From Streptomyces physcomitrii (GTDB lineage Bacteria; Actinomycetota; Actinomycetes; Streptomycetales; Streptomycetaceae), in assembly GCF_012273655.1 (NCBI RefSeq), contig NZ_JAAWWP010000003.1, positions 402,175-466,174 of the forward strand: a stretch of DNA of 64,000 nt, given 5' to 3'. The translations under genes were made by a program, and so were the position numbers. This document shows positions 1 to 8,811 of this stretch, piece by piece (the first letter of the stretch is position 1; every line of letters starts with the position of its first letter). The notes under the pieces are model-generated. The model was not told the origin of the DNA and ran no database searches. It worked only from the letters and a program-made list of their open reading frames with translations.

Positions 1-942
1 GGCCAGGGAGAGCGGGCGGTCGGCGCGGACGGTGACGTGGACCAGGTCCGGCGGCGTGTTCGGAGCGGTGGAGTTCTTCTTCGCCTCGGGCAGGGAACGT
101 ACGAACGACTGGAGGAAGGCCTCGGCGAGTTCCCGGACGGCTGCCGTGTCACCGCCGAGGTTGGCGGCGAGTTCGGCGAGGTCGAGGGTGGCGTAGCGGT
201 AGAAGGTGCCCGCGCTGAACTCGGCGTGGCCCATGTGGCCGCTGCCGGTGGCGTCCTGCCACTGGTCGGTGACGTCGTCGACGGCGGAGAAGTAGTCGAT
301 CTCGATGTCGGTGGGGTGCGTGGTCATGGCGTGCGCGACCTGGACGGCGCCGTCGACCCCGGCGTCGTCCACCTCGGCGAGCATGCGGCCGAAGGTGTTG
401 ATGACGCCGTTGCGGGAGCGCAGCACGCCCTTCACCCGGCCGGTCTGGTCCTTGAGGACGCTCTTGTCCGAGGGCTTGGTGATGTCCTTGGCCTTCTCGA
501 TCTCCGCGCGGAACTCCTCGGCCAGATCGGCGAGTTCGGAGATGGCTGCCTCGGGTACGTAGACCAGGGCGTTCTGGAGGACCACGTTGGGCAGGACCTT
601 CTTCTCCTTCTCCTCCAGCTCGAACTTGATCCCGGAGGCGGCCGCCACCTGCGCCCCCGCCCTGGCCGCGAGCCCGGCATCCCAGCCCCGCTCCTCGCTC
701 AGCAGGCGGGCCACCCGCTCGGCGATACGACGGGTACGCAGCGCACTCTGCCCGGTACGTTCCTCGAACTTCTTGCGCACGGCGCGCTTCCAGCACTGGC
801 TGGAGACCCGGGTACGCAGCACGCCCCCGAACTGGACGGTCTTCACCGAGTTCGTGTCGTCGCGGTTGAGGTTCGCGAACGGCACGGTCTGCAGCACGCT
901 GACGCAGAGGAAGCGGGCGGGGAGGGTGAGGGTGGTGGTCAT
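1..942 (-). CDS. cas7e: Cas7e (CasC/Cse4) Cascade backbone subunit, 3' end cut by window edge
   Basis: Reading leftward from an ATG at 942 the frame is open to the window edge, giving about 314 residues without a stop. The N-terminus (MTTTLTLPARFLCVSVLQ, then a motif like VPFANLNRDD) and the following RTRVSSQCWKRAVR stretch are typical of Cas7e, the RNA-binding subunit that polymerises along the crRNA in type I-E Cascade. A GGAG lies about 8 nt before the ATG. It follows cse2 by 116 bp, a larger gap than between the earlier subunits. The expected order after it is cas5e, cas6e, cas1, cas2, which would lie outside the window. The C-terminus is not visible. Confidence 0.9.
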   Translation of the reverse strand, partial: MTTTLTLPARFLCVSVLQTVPFANLNRDDTNSVKTVQFGGVLRTRVSSQCWKRAVRKKFEERTGQSALRTRRIAERVARLLSEERGWDAGLAARAGAQVAAASGIKFELEEKEKKVLPNVVLQNALVYVPEAAISELADLAEEFRAEIEKAKDITKPSDKSVLKDQTGRVKGVLRSRNGVINTFGRMLAEVDDAGVDGAVQVAHAMTTHPTDIEIDYFSAVDDVTDQWQDATGSGHMGHAEFSAGTFYRYATLDLAELAANLGGDTAAVRELAEAFLQSFVRSLPEAKKNSTAPNTPPDLVHVTVRADRPLSLA

Positions 943-1058
943 GAGGGCTCCAAGAGGGTGGCTGGAGGAAGAAGAGCGTCACCGCACGGGGGCGGATGTT
1001 CTTCTGCGGTCGTGACGGGCCCGCGGCAGGGCACCGTGTCCGGTGAGGGCCGGTCCTG

Positions 1059-1892
1059 TCAGCCGCCCGGAGAGGGTTCCGGGCTTTCGGCCGTGGCCGT
1101 GACGTCCCCGACGGTGGCCGTGGCGTCCTCGACCACGGCCTCGGCGTCCTCGCTGTCGGCCCGGCGGCGGTCCGCCTTCTGCAACTCCCGGTAGAAGTCC
1201 TGAAGCCAGTACCGGGTGATGCGGCCGGAGTCCCGGGGCCAGTCGAGGAGGTCCTGGAGCAGCCGGGCGAAGTCGACGGGCACGCCCAGGGACCGCAGAT
1301 AGCGCACCGAGGCGGGGAGGTGCCGGTGCAGGCCGGTGATCTGCTGCTTGCACAGCACGTTCAACCGGCTCTCCGCCGTGCCCCGGCGCATCTGGCGTTC
1401 CCGGCCCGAGGCCACATCGACCGCGGCCGCGAAAGCCGCGCCGAGGCTGGATCCGTAGTCGGGGCGGAGAGTGGCGGCACGGTCCTCGGACCCGGGCGCG
1501 GTGCCCGCCGGCGCTCCACCGCTCGCGCCGTCCTCGGCGCCCTCGGCGTCTTCGGCTTCTTCGGTCCCCTCCGCATCCTCCGTCTCCTCCTCCGACGACG
1601 ACCTCTGCTTTCTGCGCGTCTGCTCGGCGATCATGGCCGCGACCGCGTAATACGCGCGCTGGGCGCGGTCGTCGGCGGCGGGCGGCACCAGGTGGGCGAT
1701 CACCTGGTGCATGCGGGGTACGGCGTCCAGGTCCTTGCCGACTCCCGAGCGCAGGGCGCTGCGGGCCCCTGGATCGCTCTCACAACGGCGGCTCACCGAG
1801 GCGACGAAGCGGTCGTACGTGGTGAGCCGGTTCGTACGGGGACTCCGCTGGGCGGGAACTGCCGCCTGCGGAACGGTGTTGGCGACGGTCAC
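1059..1892 (-). CDS. cse2: Cse2 (CasB/Cas11e) small subunit of type I-E Cascade
   Basis: This 277-residue protein follows cas8e with a GTGA overlap (GTG at 1892, cas8e TGA at 1891-1889), so the two are translationally coupled. The helical N-terminal part (TTYDRFVASVSRRCESDPGA) and the C-terminal part (RLNVLCKQQITGLHRHLP, then LLDWPRDSGRITRYWLQDFY) are recognisable as Cse2, which joins the Cascade belly and helps hold R-loop strands. Members are commonly 160-230 residues. The extra length comes from residues about 98-142, a Glu/Asp/Ala/Gly-rich low-complexity insert with repeated EDAEG-like units. Identity rests on family pattern and position. Confidence 0.88.
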   Translation of the reverse strand: MTVANTVPQAAVPAQRSPRTNRLTTYDRFVASVSRRCESDPGARSALRSGVGKDLDAVPRMHQVIAHLVPPAADDRAQRAYYAVAAMIAEQTRRKQRSSSEEETEDAEGTEEAEDAEGAEDGASGGAPAGTAPGSEDRAATLRPDYGSSLGAAFAAAVDVASGRERQMRRGTAESRLNVLCKQQITGLHRHLPASVRYLRSLGVPVDFARLLQDLLDWPRDSGRITRYWLQDFYRELQKADRRRADSEDAEAVVEDATATVGDVTATAESPEPSPGG

Positions 1893-3505
1893 GGGGTGGG
1901 CTCCTTCTCCTTGGCCGCACCCGGGGCGGACGCGGCACGTCGGTCGCCGAAGAGGTCGGTTCGGGCTTCCTGGACCGCTTTCGCACCGCGCTGGGTGCCC
2001 GCGACCTGATCGGTGACCTCGTCGAACGCGGCCAGCGCGAGGCGGAGGAAGGCGGCACGGGCGGCCGGGCCGTCCAGGCCGCCGTCGAGGGTGGTGCCGG
2101 TACGGTCCAGTCCGGCGAAACGGCGCCAGAACTCCCGCTCGGCACCGGGCCAGTAGCGTGCTGCCCCGTTTACCGCCCAGGCGTCCGCGTCGTCCTTCGG
2201 GTCGTTGACATAGGTGCGCCAGGCGCGGCGCAGGGCGCGGTCGAGCCGCTGGCCGAAGCGTTCGCCGAGGACGCGGAGCTGACCGACCGCGGGGCGGCTG
2301 GTGGCCGCGCGCCGTTCCAGGTACCCGAGGACGGGCGGGGTGGCGGCGTCGACGAACTGGAGGTCCTTGGCCTGGCTGTCCTGCTCGAAACCGAGGGCCC
2401 GGACCCGCAGGTCCTCGACGAAGTCCTCGGAGATCTCCTGAGCCCAGTCGAAGACGGCGGGACGGCGCGGCCGGGCCTGGCCGGGCGGTTCGGCGAGCAG
2501 CAGTGCGTCGAGGTCGCGCCACAGGGCACGGGAGGAGTTCGCGTGCCGCGGGTAGCGGTTGCCGGCCTGGCTCTTCTGCCAGATCAGAAAGTCGTCGTCG
2601 GGGCGGGCGGCACGGCCGGTGCGGTAGCCCCAGGTGATGTAGGCGTCCACGACGCGGGAGGCGTCCTCGGGGTCGGGGACGAGCAGCAGCGCGTGCACGC
2701 CCTGGCCGGTGAGCTGCGAACAGGGCCCGGTGGCGGCGGGCGGCGGCCCTTCCGGGTCCGGCAGGGTCTCCCTTTCCCACGGGCAGAGGTCCTCGGCAGG
2801 GCGTACCTGCTGCTTCGGCGGGACCAGCCCGGCGAGGAGCGTCTGGAAGAGGGTGCCGCCCTCGGGGTGGTAGGAGAGGGTCCCGCGCAGCGGTCCCCCC
2901 GTGGCGTTGGACGTCTTGGTGCCGTTGACGGTGCGCGCGCTGCACTTGCCGGACGGCCCGTAGAAGAGCCAGGTCAGCAGGCTGAGTACGGCTTCGGAGG
3001 CGCTCGGCGGGACGGGGCGGGTGTCGCTCGTGTGCGTGAACCAGGCGTGGTTGTTGCCGGCCGGGCGGGTCACGATCAGCTTGTTGACCCCGGCGGTGCC
3101 CGCGGCGTCGCACTCCTCGACCAGCCGGGGGTCCTGCATCCACGGGCGGCCACCCGCGTCGTCGAACAGGAAGAACCTGCTGTGGTGCCGCGCGCAGTAG
3201 GCGTCGATGCCGTCCGACGGAAGCTGCCCGGCGGCCAGGATCTCGTCACGGCGCAGGATCCAGGCCTCACGGCCGTCGAGTGCCTGGTCCAGGCCGGTCA
3301 CCCGGGCGGTGAGAGCGTAGAGGATCCGCAGGAGCGCGGAGTGCGCGGGCGGGATCGCCACGGCGAGGTTCTCGATCTCGTGCGCATGCCGCAGCAGCGG
3401 TCGCAGGCCCACCTCGCCCTCCGGACCGCTCCCCACGGGCGGCGCACTCCCCGGCCTCCACCGCACCGGGAAGAGCGGGTCGTCGAGCACGTTCGTCAGA
3501 GGCAT
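1889..3505 (-). CDS. cas8e: Cas8e (CasA/Cse1) large subunit of type I-E Cascade
   Basis: 538 residues beginning MPLTNVLDDPLFPVRW. The open frame extends further upstream, but this ATG at 3505 has a GGAGAG ribosome site 5-10 nt before it and fits Cse1 starts. In known systems the large subunit recognises the PAM and recruits Cas3. Family-like segments include a DDAGGRPWMQDP stretch and a later STYHPEGG-type glycine region. It lies 193 bp downstream of cas3 and overlaps cse2 by 4 bp. Length is normal for the family. A separate promoter in the 3506-3698 gap is possible, but I cannot assign one. Confidence 0.9.
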   Translation of the reverse strand: MPLTNVLDDPLFPVRWRPGSAPPVGSGPEGEVGLRPLLRHAHEIENLAVAIPPAHSALLRILYALTARVTGLDQALDGREAWILRRDEILAAGQLPSDGIDAYCARHHSRFFLFDDAGGRPWMQDPRLVEECDAAGTAGVNKLIVTRPAGNNHAWFTHTSDTRPVPPSASEAVLSLLTWLFYGPSGKCSARTVNGTKTSNATGGPLRGTLSYHPEGGTLFQTLLAGLVPPKQQVRPAEDLCPWERETLPDPEGPPPAATGPCSQLTGQGVHALLLVPDPEDASRVVDAYITWGYRTGRAARPDDDFLIWQKSQAGNRYPRHANSSRALWRDLDALLLAEPPGQARPRRPAVFDWAQEISEDFVEDLRVRALGFEQDSQAKDLQFVDAATPPVLGYLERRAATSRPAVGQLRVLGERFGQRLDRALRRAWRTYVNDPKDDADAWAVNGAARYWPGAEREFWRRFAGLDRTGTTLDGGLDGPAARAAFLRLALAAFDEVTDQVAGTQRGAKAVQEARTDLFGDRRAASAPGAAKEKEPTP

Positions 3506-3698
3506 GGCTCTCCCGGAGCAGAAACGGAGACGGTTTCGTACGAGCGGAGCCGGGAGCGAACGGGCAGCGCGCGACCGGGTACGTACCGCGCCCGATGAGC
3601 CGGCGCAGGTCGGCAGGTGCGGTAACTCCCCTTTCGGGAAGCAGAGTTGAAAAGTAGCGAAGAGGACGAACTCTTGTGAGGGTTTCCTGGAGAAAGAG

Positions 3699-6548
3699 TC
3701 AAAGTTCCTCGACTCCCACCTCGGAGAGGGCGATCGTGCGCTCACCGAGCCCGCATCGCCACCCCTCCCCTTCCTCACCGGGGGTCAGCACCAGCACGCC
3801 CACTTCGCGCAGCAGCGGCTGCTGGCGCCAGCCGGGCGGATGCTCGACTCCTCCGTCCCGCAGCCACCGGCCGGGTACCGGCACCACCCGGGCCATCACC
3901 TCGGCCAGCTCCCGACGAGAGGGTCGAGGCCCTTCCGGCAGGCCCGCCTCGCCGGACTCGTCCAGCATCCAGGCGCCGTCCGGCTGCGCGTACACGCACA
4001 CCACCCGGCCGGTGTCCGCGCCGAGGCGCGTGGTGAGGAGGTCCTCGTCCACCCCCTCGACCCGTCGGCTCAGGAGGTGCAGGTACCCCTGGACATCTCC
4101 CGGGCCGCCGATCGCCACCATGTCCGCCAGGCTCGTCTCGGCCGCCTGGGAGGCGAGACGCTCCAGGTCCAGATCCCGCAACTCCCGCCCGACGCCGGCA
4201 TCCAGATCATCGACGAAGTCCGGCGCGTAGACGGCGTCCACCAGCTCCTGCACTCCACCGGGGACCGCGATGCCCTCGCCCGCGCGCTCCCTCAGCAGCA
4301 AGGACGTCCGCAGCAGCAGGCTGGCGTCGTAGACCAATCCCCACGACCTCGGGCACATCCGGCCCTCAGGAGCGAGGAACGGATCCAGCACCACCACGCG
4401 CGGAGCGTCCTCCGCCGCGGCCCACGCCGGTCTGCCCGTGCCGCCCCGCTGGTGGCGCCTGCAACGCCCGGCCCGCTGCAACAGTTGGGCCAGCGGAGCC
4501 AGATCGCTGATCACCACCTCGAAGTCGAGGTCGAGGGACTGCTCCACCACCTGCGTGGCCACCAGCACGGAGGGCTCCCGCACCGATGGTTCCGCCCCCG
4601 CCTCCGGCTTGCCGTAGGCGCGCTCGCACTCGGCCGCGATCTCCTGCCGTACGCGGGCGGGGAAGCGGGAGTGCAGCAGCCGCACCCCGCCCGGACGCCC
4701 CGCTAGCTCAGGGAAGGCGGCGCGGATGTCACGGAAGGTGGCCTGCGCCTCGGCGACGGTCGTGCAGCACACCAGCGCGGTACCCCCGCCCTCGACGACC
4801 TGCCGGAGTTCCTCGCGCACCGCGGCACGACGCCCGCCCGCCGGAGCGGGCCCGCCCGCCTCACCTTCCCGTACATCCCAGGCCACCGGCCGCACGACGA
4901 CGTCGAGGGTGCGGGGCCTTCCCGTCGCCGTGCTCCGCGGCGCCGAGACCTCGCCGGTCACGGCTCCCGCGTACACCCATCCCGGGTACGCGGGCTCGAC
5001 CGGTGCCGCCTCGGTGAACCCCGCACCGCGCCGGTAGGCGTTCACCAGAGAGGCCGCCGCCTGGCCCGTCAGCGTCGCCGACAGGAGCACCACCGGCGCG
5101 CGCATCGCGCCCAGCCACTCCAGCAGGACCAGCAGGAGCTTGTGCATCCACGGGCCGTAGGCATGGGCCTCGTCGACCACGAAGACCTTCTCGTGCAGCC
5201 CGAACAGGCGCAGCGTGTTGTAGCGCAGTGGCAGCACGCCGGCCAGGACCTGGTCGACGGTGCCCACCGACAGCGGCGCCAGAAAGCCGCGGCGGTTCCC
5301 GCGCACCCAGTCCCCGGCCGCCACCGAGGTGGCCGTGTCCGAGGAGAGCTGAGCGGTCCGGTCGTCGGAGGACGGCGGCGTGTAGGCCGAGTTCAGCCAG
5401 GCCATCGAGTGCAGCAGCGTCAGAGCGCGCTGACCGGTCAACGCCGACTCCGCGAACGCGCGCACCCTCCCGTACATGGCGTCGGCCGTCGCCATCGTCG
5501 GCAGCGCCACGAACATCCCGCGCGCCCCCGCCGCCCTGCCCAGCACCGACGAGGCGAACAGCGCCGCCTCCGTCTTCCCGTCCCCCGTCGGCGCCGTCAC
5601 CAGCAGCACCCCCGGGCCGTGGGCCTGCACCAGACCGGGCAACTGCGCGACGAGGTCGGCCTGGAGCGGGTTCGGCGCGAACGGGAACATCCCGCCGAAG
5701 CTGCTCTCGGCGAACTCGGCCCGCCCCAGCCGCGCCGCACCGACCAGCGCGGGAGCCGCCGCCACCGCACGCGCGAAGTGCGCGTCCACCTCCGCCGCAG
5801 TGCCCTGCCACCCCGTCGTGCCCCGTACGGACTCGATCGCGGCGGTGTCACTGGCCAGCCAGTCCGCGCAGACCACCAGCCCTGACAACACCACGGCGAG
5901 GTCCGCCGACAAGGCCCCCGCGGGCACCGAGGCCGCACCGGTGACCCGCCGCAACTCCTCCAGATGACAACGCCGCTGGACATGCCACCCTGCCGCACCA
6001 AGACCAGGCTCGTACGAAGCGGGCGTCCGCATCTCCGACGTCGTCAACTTCCGCCCGAACAGCCCGTGATGACCGCCGAGCAACTGCCCCACCCAGTGCG
6101 CCAGTTGGGCTCCGCTGCCACCCCGCTGCGCGGCGCCGTGCCGGTTCGGATACCCGGCCTCTTCGAGCAGCGAACCCAACGACCAATGGGTAGCCATCTC
6201 GTGCCGCATCCGAGCACCCGCCACATGCGCGTACTCGGGCTGCCCGCCCACCACCTCGAACAAGGCGGGCACCTGCGCCTGAAAGGCAGGCGAGATCTTC
6301 CCCAGATCATGCAACCCCGCCCAGAACGAGAGCACCGCCCGGCACTCCGACTCCGACAGCCCCAACTGCCCGGCGAACCGCTCCCGGACCCGCTGCTCCA
6401 GCAACTCGTCCCACAGCACACCGAACGTCGCCGCCACATCCAGCAGATGACACATCACGGGGTACGGCCCGGCCAGCCCGTGCTCCTTGCCCCACAGACG
6501 CCCGTCCGGCAACACCACTGCCTGCCACGCATCTTGACTGTCAGTCAT
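3699..6548 (-). CDS. cas3: Cas3 HD nuclease-helicase, type I-E
   Basis: 949 residues from the ATG at 6548 (MTDSQDAWQAVVLPDG). An earlier in-frame ATG would add 10 residues but looks non-coding. The N-terminal HD nuclease domain shows H34 in PVMCHLLD and the metal-binding H80-D81 in GLHDLGK. The superfamily 2 helicase part follows, with Walker A TAPTGDGKTEAA near residue 320, a DEAH box (VVDEAHAYGP) near 460, and a motif VI-like QRAGRCRRH. Cas3 is recruited by Cascade to nick and degrade the displaced DNA strand. It is the first gene of the leftward cas operon, and its start faces the CRISPR leader. Confidence 0.94.
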   Translation of the reverse strand: MTDSQDAWQAVVLPDGRLWGKEHGLAGPYPVMCHLLDVAATFGVLWDELLEQRVRERFAGQLGLSESECRAVLSFWAGLHDLGKISPAFQAQVPALFEVVGGQPEYAHVAGARMRHEMATHWSLGSLLEEAGYPNRHGAAQRGGSGAQLAHWVGQLLGGHHGLFGRKLTTSEMRTPASYEPGLGAAGWHVQRRCHLEELRRVTGAASVPAGALSADLAVVLSGLVVCADWLASDTAAIESVRGTTGWQGTAAEVDAHFARAVAAAPALVGAARLGRAEFAESSFGGMFPFAPNPLQADLVAQLPGLVQAHGPGVLLVTAPTGDGKTEAALFASSVLGRAAGARGMFVALPTMATADAMYGRVRAFAESALTGQRALTLLHSMAWLNSAYTPPSSDDRTAQLSSDTATSVAAGDWVRGNRRGFLAPLSVGTVDQVLAGVLPLRYNTLRLFGLHEKVFVVDEAHAYGPWMHKLLLVLLEWLGAMRAPVVLLSATLTGQAAASLVNAYRRGAGFTEAAPVEPAYPGWVYAGAVTGEVSAPRSTATGRPRTLDVVVRPVAWDVREGEAGGPAPAGGRRAAVREELRQVVEGGGTALVCCTTVAEAQATFRDIRAAFPELAGRPGGVRLLHSRFPARVRQEIAAECERAYGKPEAGAEPSVREPSVLVATQVVEQSLDLDFEVVISDLAPLAQLLQRAGRCRRHQRGGTGRPAWAAAEDAPRVVVLDPFLAPEGRMCPRSWGLVYDASLLLRTSLLLRERAGEGIAVPGGVQELVDAVYAPDFVDDLDAGVGRELRDLDLERLASQAAETSLADMVAIGGPGDVQGYLHLLSRRVEGVDEDLLTTRLGADTGRVVCVYAQPDGAWMLDESGEAGLPEGPRPSRRELAEVMARVVPVPGRWLRDGGVEHPPGWRQQPLLREVGVLVLTPGEEGEGWRCGLGERTIALSEVGVEEL

Positions 6549-6718
6549 GACGCATGTCCTACCAGCCCGCACCGACAACGCAGGCTGATCAGGCCATTCC
6601 CACTCCCCACAGGGCCACGCCGCCTACAGTGCGCACCATGCGTACTGCTCACTCCCGGCCCTGCACTTCACCTGGCAATGAAATGGCAAAGCCCTTCTGA
6701 CGCCGCAGGTCAGGAAGT
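6549..6718 (+). promoter_or_regulatory. CRISPR leader and divergent cas3 upstream region
   Basis: This 170 bp separates the cas3 start from the first repeat. Repeat polarity (see the array) puts the leader here, so it should carry the array promoter on the + strand and the cas3 promoter on the - strand. It is less GC-rich than its surroundings near 6670-6700 (TGGCAATGAAATGGCAAAG). I see no unambiguous -10/-35 pair. New spacers would enter at its right edge. Confidence 0.6.
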
Positions 6719-7356
6719 GTGCGCTCCGCGCGAGCGGAGGTGAGCCGTACACGTCCGGGCGGCGCACGAACCGCTTCTCGTGCGCTCCGCGCGAGCGGAG
6801 GTGAGCCGTCCGCACCCTGTACCGGGACGCCGTGCGTGATGTGCGCTCCGCGCGAGCGGAGGTGAGCCGCCGCCCGGTAGTCGGGGTGATGGCGCCACAT
6901 CGTGCGCTCCGCGCGAGCGGAGGTGAGCCGAGGTCGCCGCCCGCGAGTTCGCCGCTACGGATGTGCGCTCCGCGCGAGCGGAGGTGAGCCGTCCAGCGCG
7001 TCCGGCAGGGGCGAGGCGCCGCCGTGCGCTCCGCGCGAGCGGAGGTGAGCCGTCCTCTCCGGTCTGGTTCGGGCCTTGGAAGTGTGCGCTCCGCGCGAGC
7101 GGAGGTGAGCCGCAGCACTCGGACCCGATCACCTCCGACGAGGAGTGCGCTCCGCGCGAGCGGAGGTGAGCCGCGCACCCCTCGGGCAGGCCACCGTGAC
7201 GGGCCGTGCGCTCCGCGCGAGCGGAGGTGAGCCGGTCATGCGGTGGCGGGTGCGGAGGACGACGATGTGCGCTCCGCGCGAGCGGAGGTGAGCCGGTCGC
7301 CTTACTGCTCGCGTTCACCGGGGCCCTGTGCGCTCCGCGCGAGCGGAGGTGAGCCG
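6719..7356 (+). CRISPR. Type I-E CRISPR array, 11 repeats and 10 spacers
   Basis: Eleven identical 29-nt repeats start at 6719, 6780, 6841, 6902, 6963, 7024, 7084, 7145, 7206, 7267 and 7328. Each begins GTGCGCTCC and ends GGTGAGCCG. The middle forms a perfect 6-bp hairpin, CTCCGC-GCGA-GCGGAG, closed by a GNRA-type loop. By alignment with the E. coli I-E repeat (ending AAACCG), transcription is rightward and the leader is on the left. Spacers are 32 nt except the sixth (7053-7083), which is 31 nt. All spacers differ from each other. The last repeat is not degenerate. The array diverges from cas3. Confidence 0.98.
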
Positions 7357-7386
7357 GGTCTGCGGATAGGGGGCGCCTTGACGACC

Positions 7387-7563
7387 ATGCCGTACACCGC
7401 AGACAGACATGGCCGCGACTCTGCCCAACGTACCTTTCGCCTGGGCAAGATAGCGACGGCCAGGTTCTTCGCTGGGGAGGTGCTTCCGTTGCTCGCCGCT
7501 CAACGCGCCTGCGCCGTGCGGCAGGACGGCGTCTTGGCGTCCGTGCCGGAGGAGGCATGGTGA
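7387..7563 (+). pseudogene. Remnant resembling the C-terminus of an acyl-CoA dehydrogenase
   Basis: A 58-codon stretch ends at TGA 7561-7563. Its residues (RTFRLGKIATARFFAGEVLP, then LLAAQRA and a final SVPEEAW) resemble the C-terminal tail of large bacterial acyl-CoA dehydrogenases, where a GK-x-A-x-FFA-x-x-VLP helix precedes a final L-x-E-x-AF. Nothing of the catalytic FAD domain lies upstream, because the CRISPR array occupies that space. An ATG exists at 7387, but a 58-residue product would not be an enzyme. I read it as the leftover 3' end of a gene cut when this island formed. The family match is by eye. Confidence 0.5.
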
Positions 7564-7684
7564 CCGCGGAGATGCCGAGCCCCGCCGGTGTCGGCGAGCC
7601 GCGGACCAGCCACGCGCGTGTCGGCTGCCGCGCACGGTCGCCTCACCCGCACGATCCTCACCATCGCGTTCCAAGGAGCCAGCC

Positions 7685-8332
7685 GTGACCGAACCGCCCG
7701 CCGCCGTCCTCGCCCGAGGCCATCAGACCATGCTGCTGGCGCACCGTGCCATGGTGCGCGACCTGGAGCGCATCGGCCTCGCCAGCCGCACGCTGCCGGC
7801 GGCCGACGCGGATCGCACCAGCGCGTTGCGCGCGTATACGCACACGATCTTCCAGTTGATCGAGCACCACCACCACGGCGAGGACGAGTTCCTCTGGCCG
7901 AAGCTGCGCGAGCGGGGTGCCGACGTGGATGCCCTGACGCTGATGACCGGCGAGCACGAGGAACTCACAAAGGTGCTGCACGCCTGGCACGCGGTCAGCC
8001 AACGGCTCGGCACCGACGAAGCGGCCCCGGCCGAGCTGGCGGCCCGTACGGACGACCTGCGCGAGCAGCTCGCCGCGCACGCCGCCGACGAGGAGCGAGA
8101 GCTGTCGGGACGGCTCGCGCCCGCGCTGGACGGCCGGATCTGGAAAGGCTTCGAGAAGCACATGCGCAAGACGGCGCCGCTGTGGACGCTGCGGTTCATG
8201 CCGGCTTGGCTGCTGTCCGTCTCGGGCCCTGAGGAGCGCCGGGGTGTGCCCGCCGCCCCGGTCGGACGGCTGTTCAGCGGCTGGCTGGAGAGGTCCCAGC
8301 TCGCCGCCTTCGGTGAGCACCACGCGGTCTAG
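7685..8332 (+). CDS. Hemerythrin (HHE) domain protein
   Basis: 215 residues from a GTG at 7685 with AAGGAG 7 nt upstream. The first about 150 residues form the four-helix hemerythrin-like pattern: LARGHQTMLLAHRAM, then HHHHGEDEFLWPKL, then GEHEELTKVLHAW, then HAADEERELSGRL. These supply the His and Glu ligands of a non-haem di-iron site. The C-terminal 60 residues (KTAPLWTLRFMPAWLLS) are a family-specific tail. Such proteins sense or bind oxygen, NO or iron; the ligand here is unknown. It stands alone between the CRISPR island and the tRNA, with no operon partner. Confidence 0.82.
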   Translation: MTEPPAAVLARGHQTMLLAHRAMVRDLERIGLASRTLPAADADRTSALRAYTHTIFQLIEHHHHGEDEFLWPKLRERGADVDALTLMTGEHEELTKVLHAWHAVSQRLGTDEAAPAELAARTDDLREQLAAHAADEERELSGRLAPALDGRIWKGFEKHMRKTAPLWTLRFMPAWLLSVSGPEERRGVPAAPVGRLFSGWLERSQLAAFGEHHAV

Positions 8333-8754
8333 CGATCCAGTCGGCGGATCGGCCTGCCACTCCGCGGACCTCGCCCCCCATCGGCGCCTCTCTCCTTCTC
8401 CGGGGTGCGGGCCTCCCGGCGAGGAGGCTTGGCACTACGGGCGCCCCAGGCGCCGGAGCGTCAGCGTTTGACGCGGTTGCGGAGGGCGAGGACGGCCAGG
8501 CCCAGCAGGACGGGCTCGGTGAGGCGGGAAGTCACCTCGATGTAGGTACCCGCAGTCCGGGGGCCGACGGAGGACGCGGAAGAGCCCTCAGCGTTCCAAT
8601 CCGTACGGCCCCGGGACCCGGTCTCCAAGCCATGGGTTCCGGACCGCGGAGTCCCGGGAGAAGCCGGGAGAAATCCGGGAGAAGATCTTGCCCACCCCCA
8701 CCCCCTCACCCCCGCCCAGACCGACCGAGACCGACACCCCCCTCCCCGGCCGAC
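8333..8754. other. Gene-poor stretch between the hemerythrin gene and the tRNA terminator
   Basis: The right part is a low-complexity, C-rich run on the + strand (about 8690-8755). Apart from the short coding-like fragment at 8461-8601 on the - strand I see no gene, repeat or RNA here. Confidence 0.5.
8461..8601 (-). pseudogene. Possible C-terminal fragment of a membrane protein
   Basis: The last about 25 codons of this frame (SRLTEPVLLGLAVLALRNRV, then KR and TGA) have nearly all G or C in the third position and encode a hydrophobic helix followed by a basic tail, like the end of an inner-membrane protein. Upstream the codon bias fades, and I find no convincing start with a ribosome site. 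It could be a decayed gene end or a tiny protein starting at a GTG near 8535. Family not recognised. Confidence 0.22.
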
Positions 8755-8790
8755 AAGAAAAAGGGCGCCTCCCCACCAGGGGAAACGCCC
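8755..8790 (-). terminator. Intrinsic terminator downstream of tRNA-Ile
   Basis: Read leftward, GGGCG...CCCC, a loop, GGGG...CGCCC is followed by a T-run (the A-rich 8757-8762 on the + strand). The stem has two 5-bp blocks separated by mismatches. It lies about 20 nt after the tRNA 3' end. Confidence 0.75.
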
Positions 8791-8811
8791 TATCTTTCTG
8801 CACTGCATCTG

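Noticed and set aside
6624..7558. Open frames through the CRISPR array with repeated LTSARAERT or HLRSRGAH units
   Set aside because: The apparent protein repeats are translations of the 29-nt CRISPR repeat, not a gene.
7243..7563. A 106-codon frame starting inside the array
   Set aside because: Its first half is repeat and spacer sequence; only the last 58 codons look like a real (broken) gene and are listed separately.
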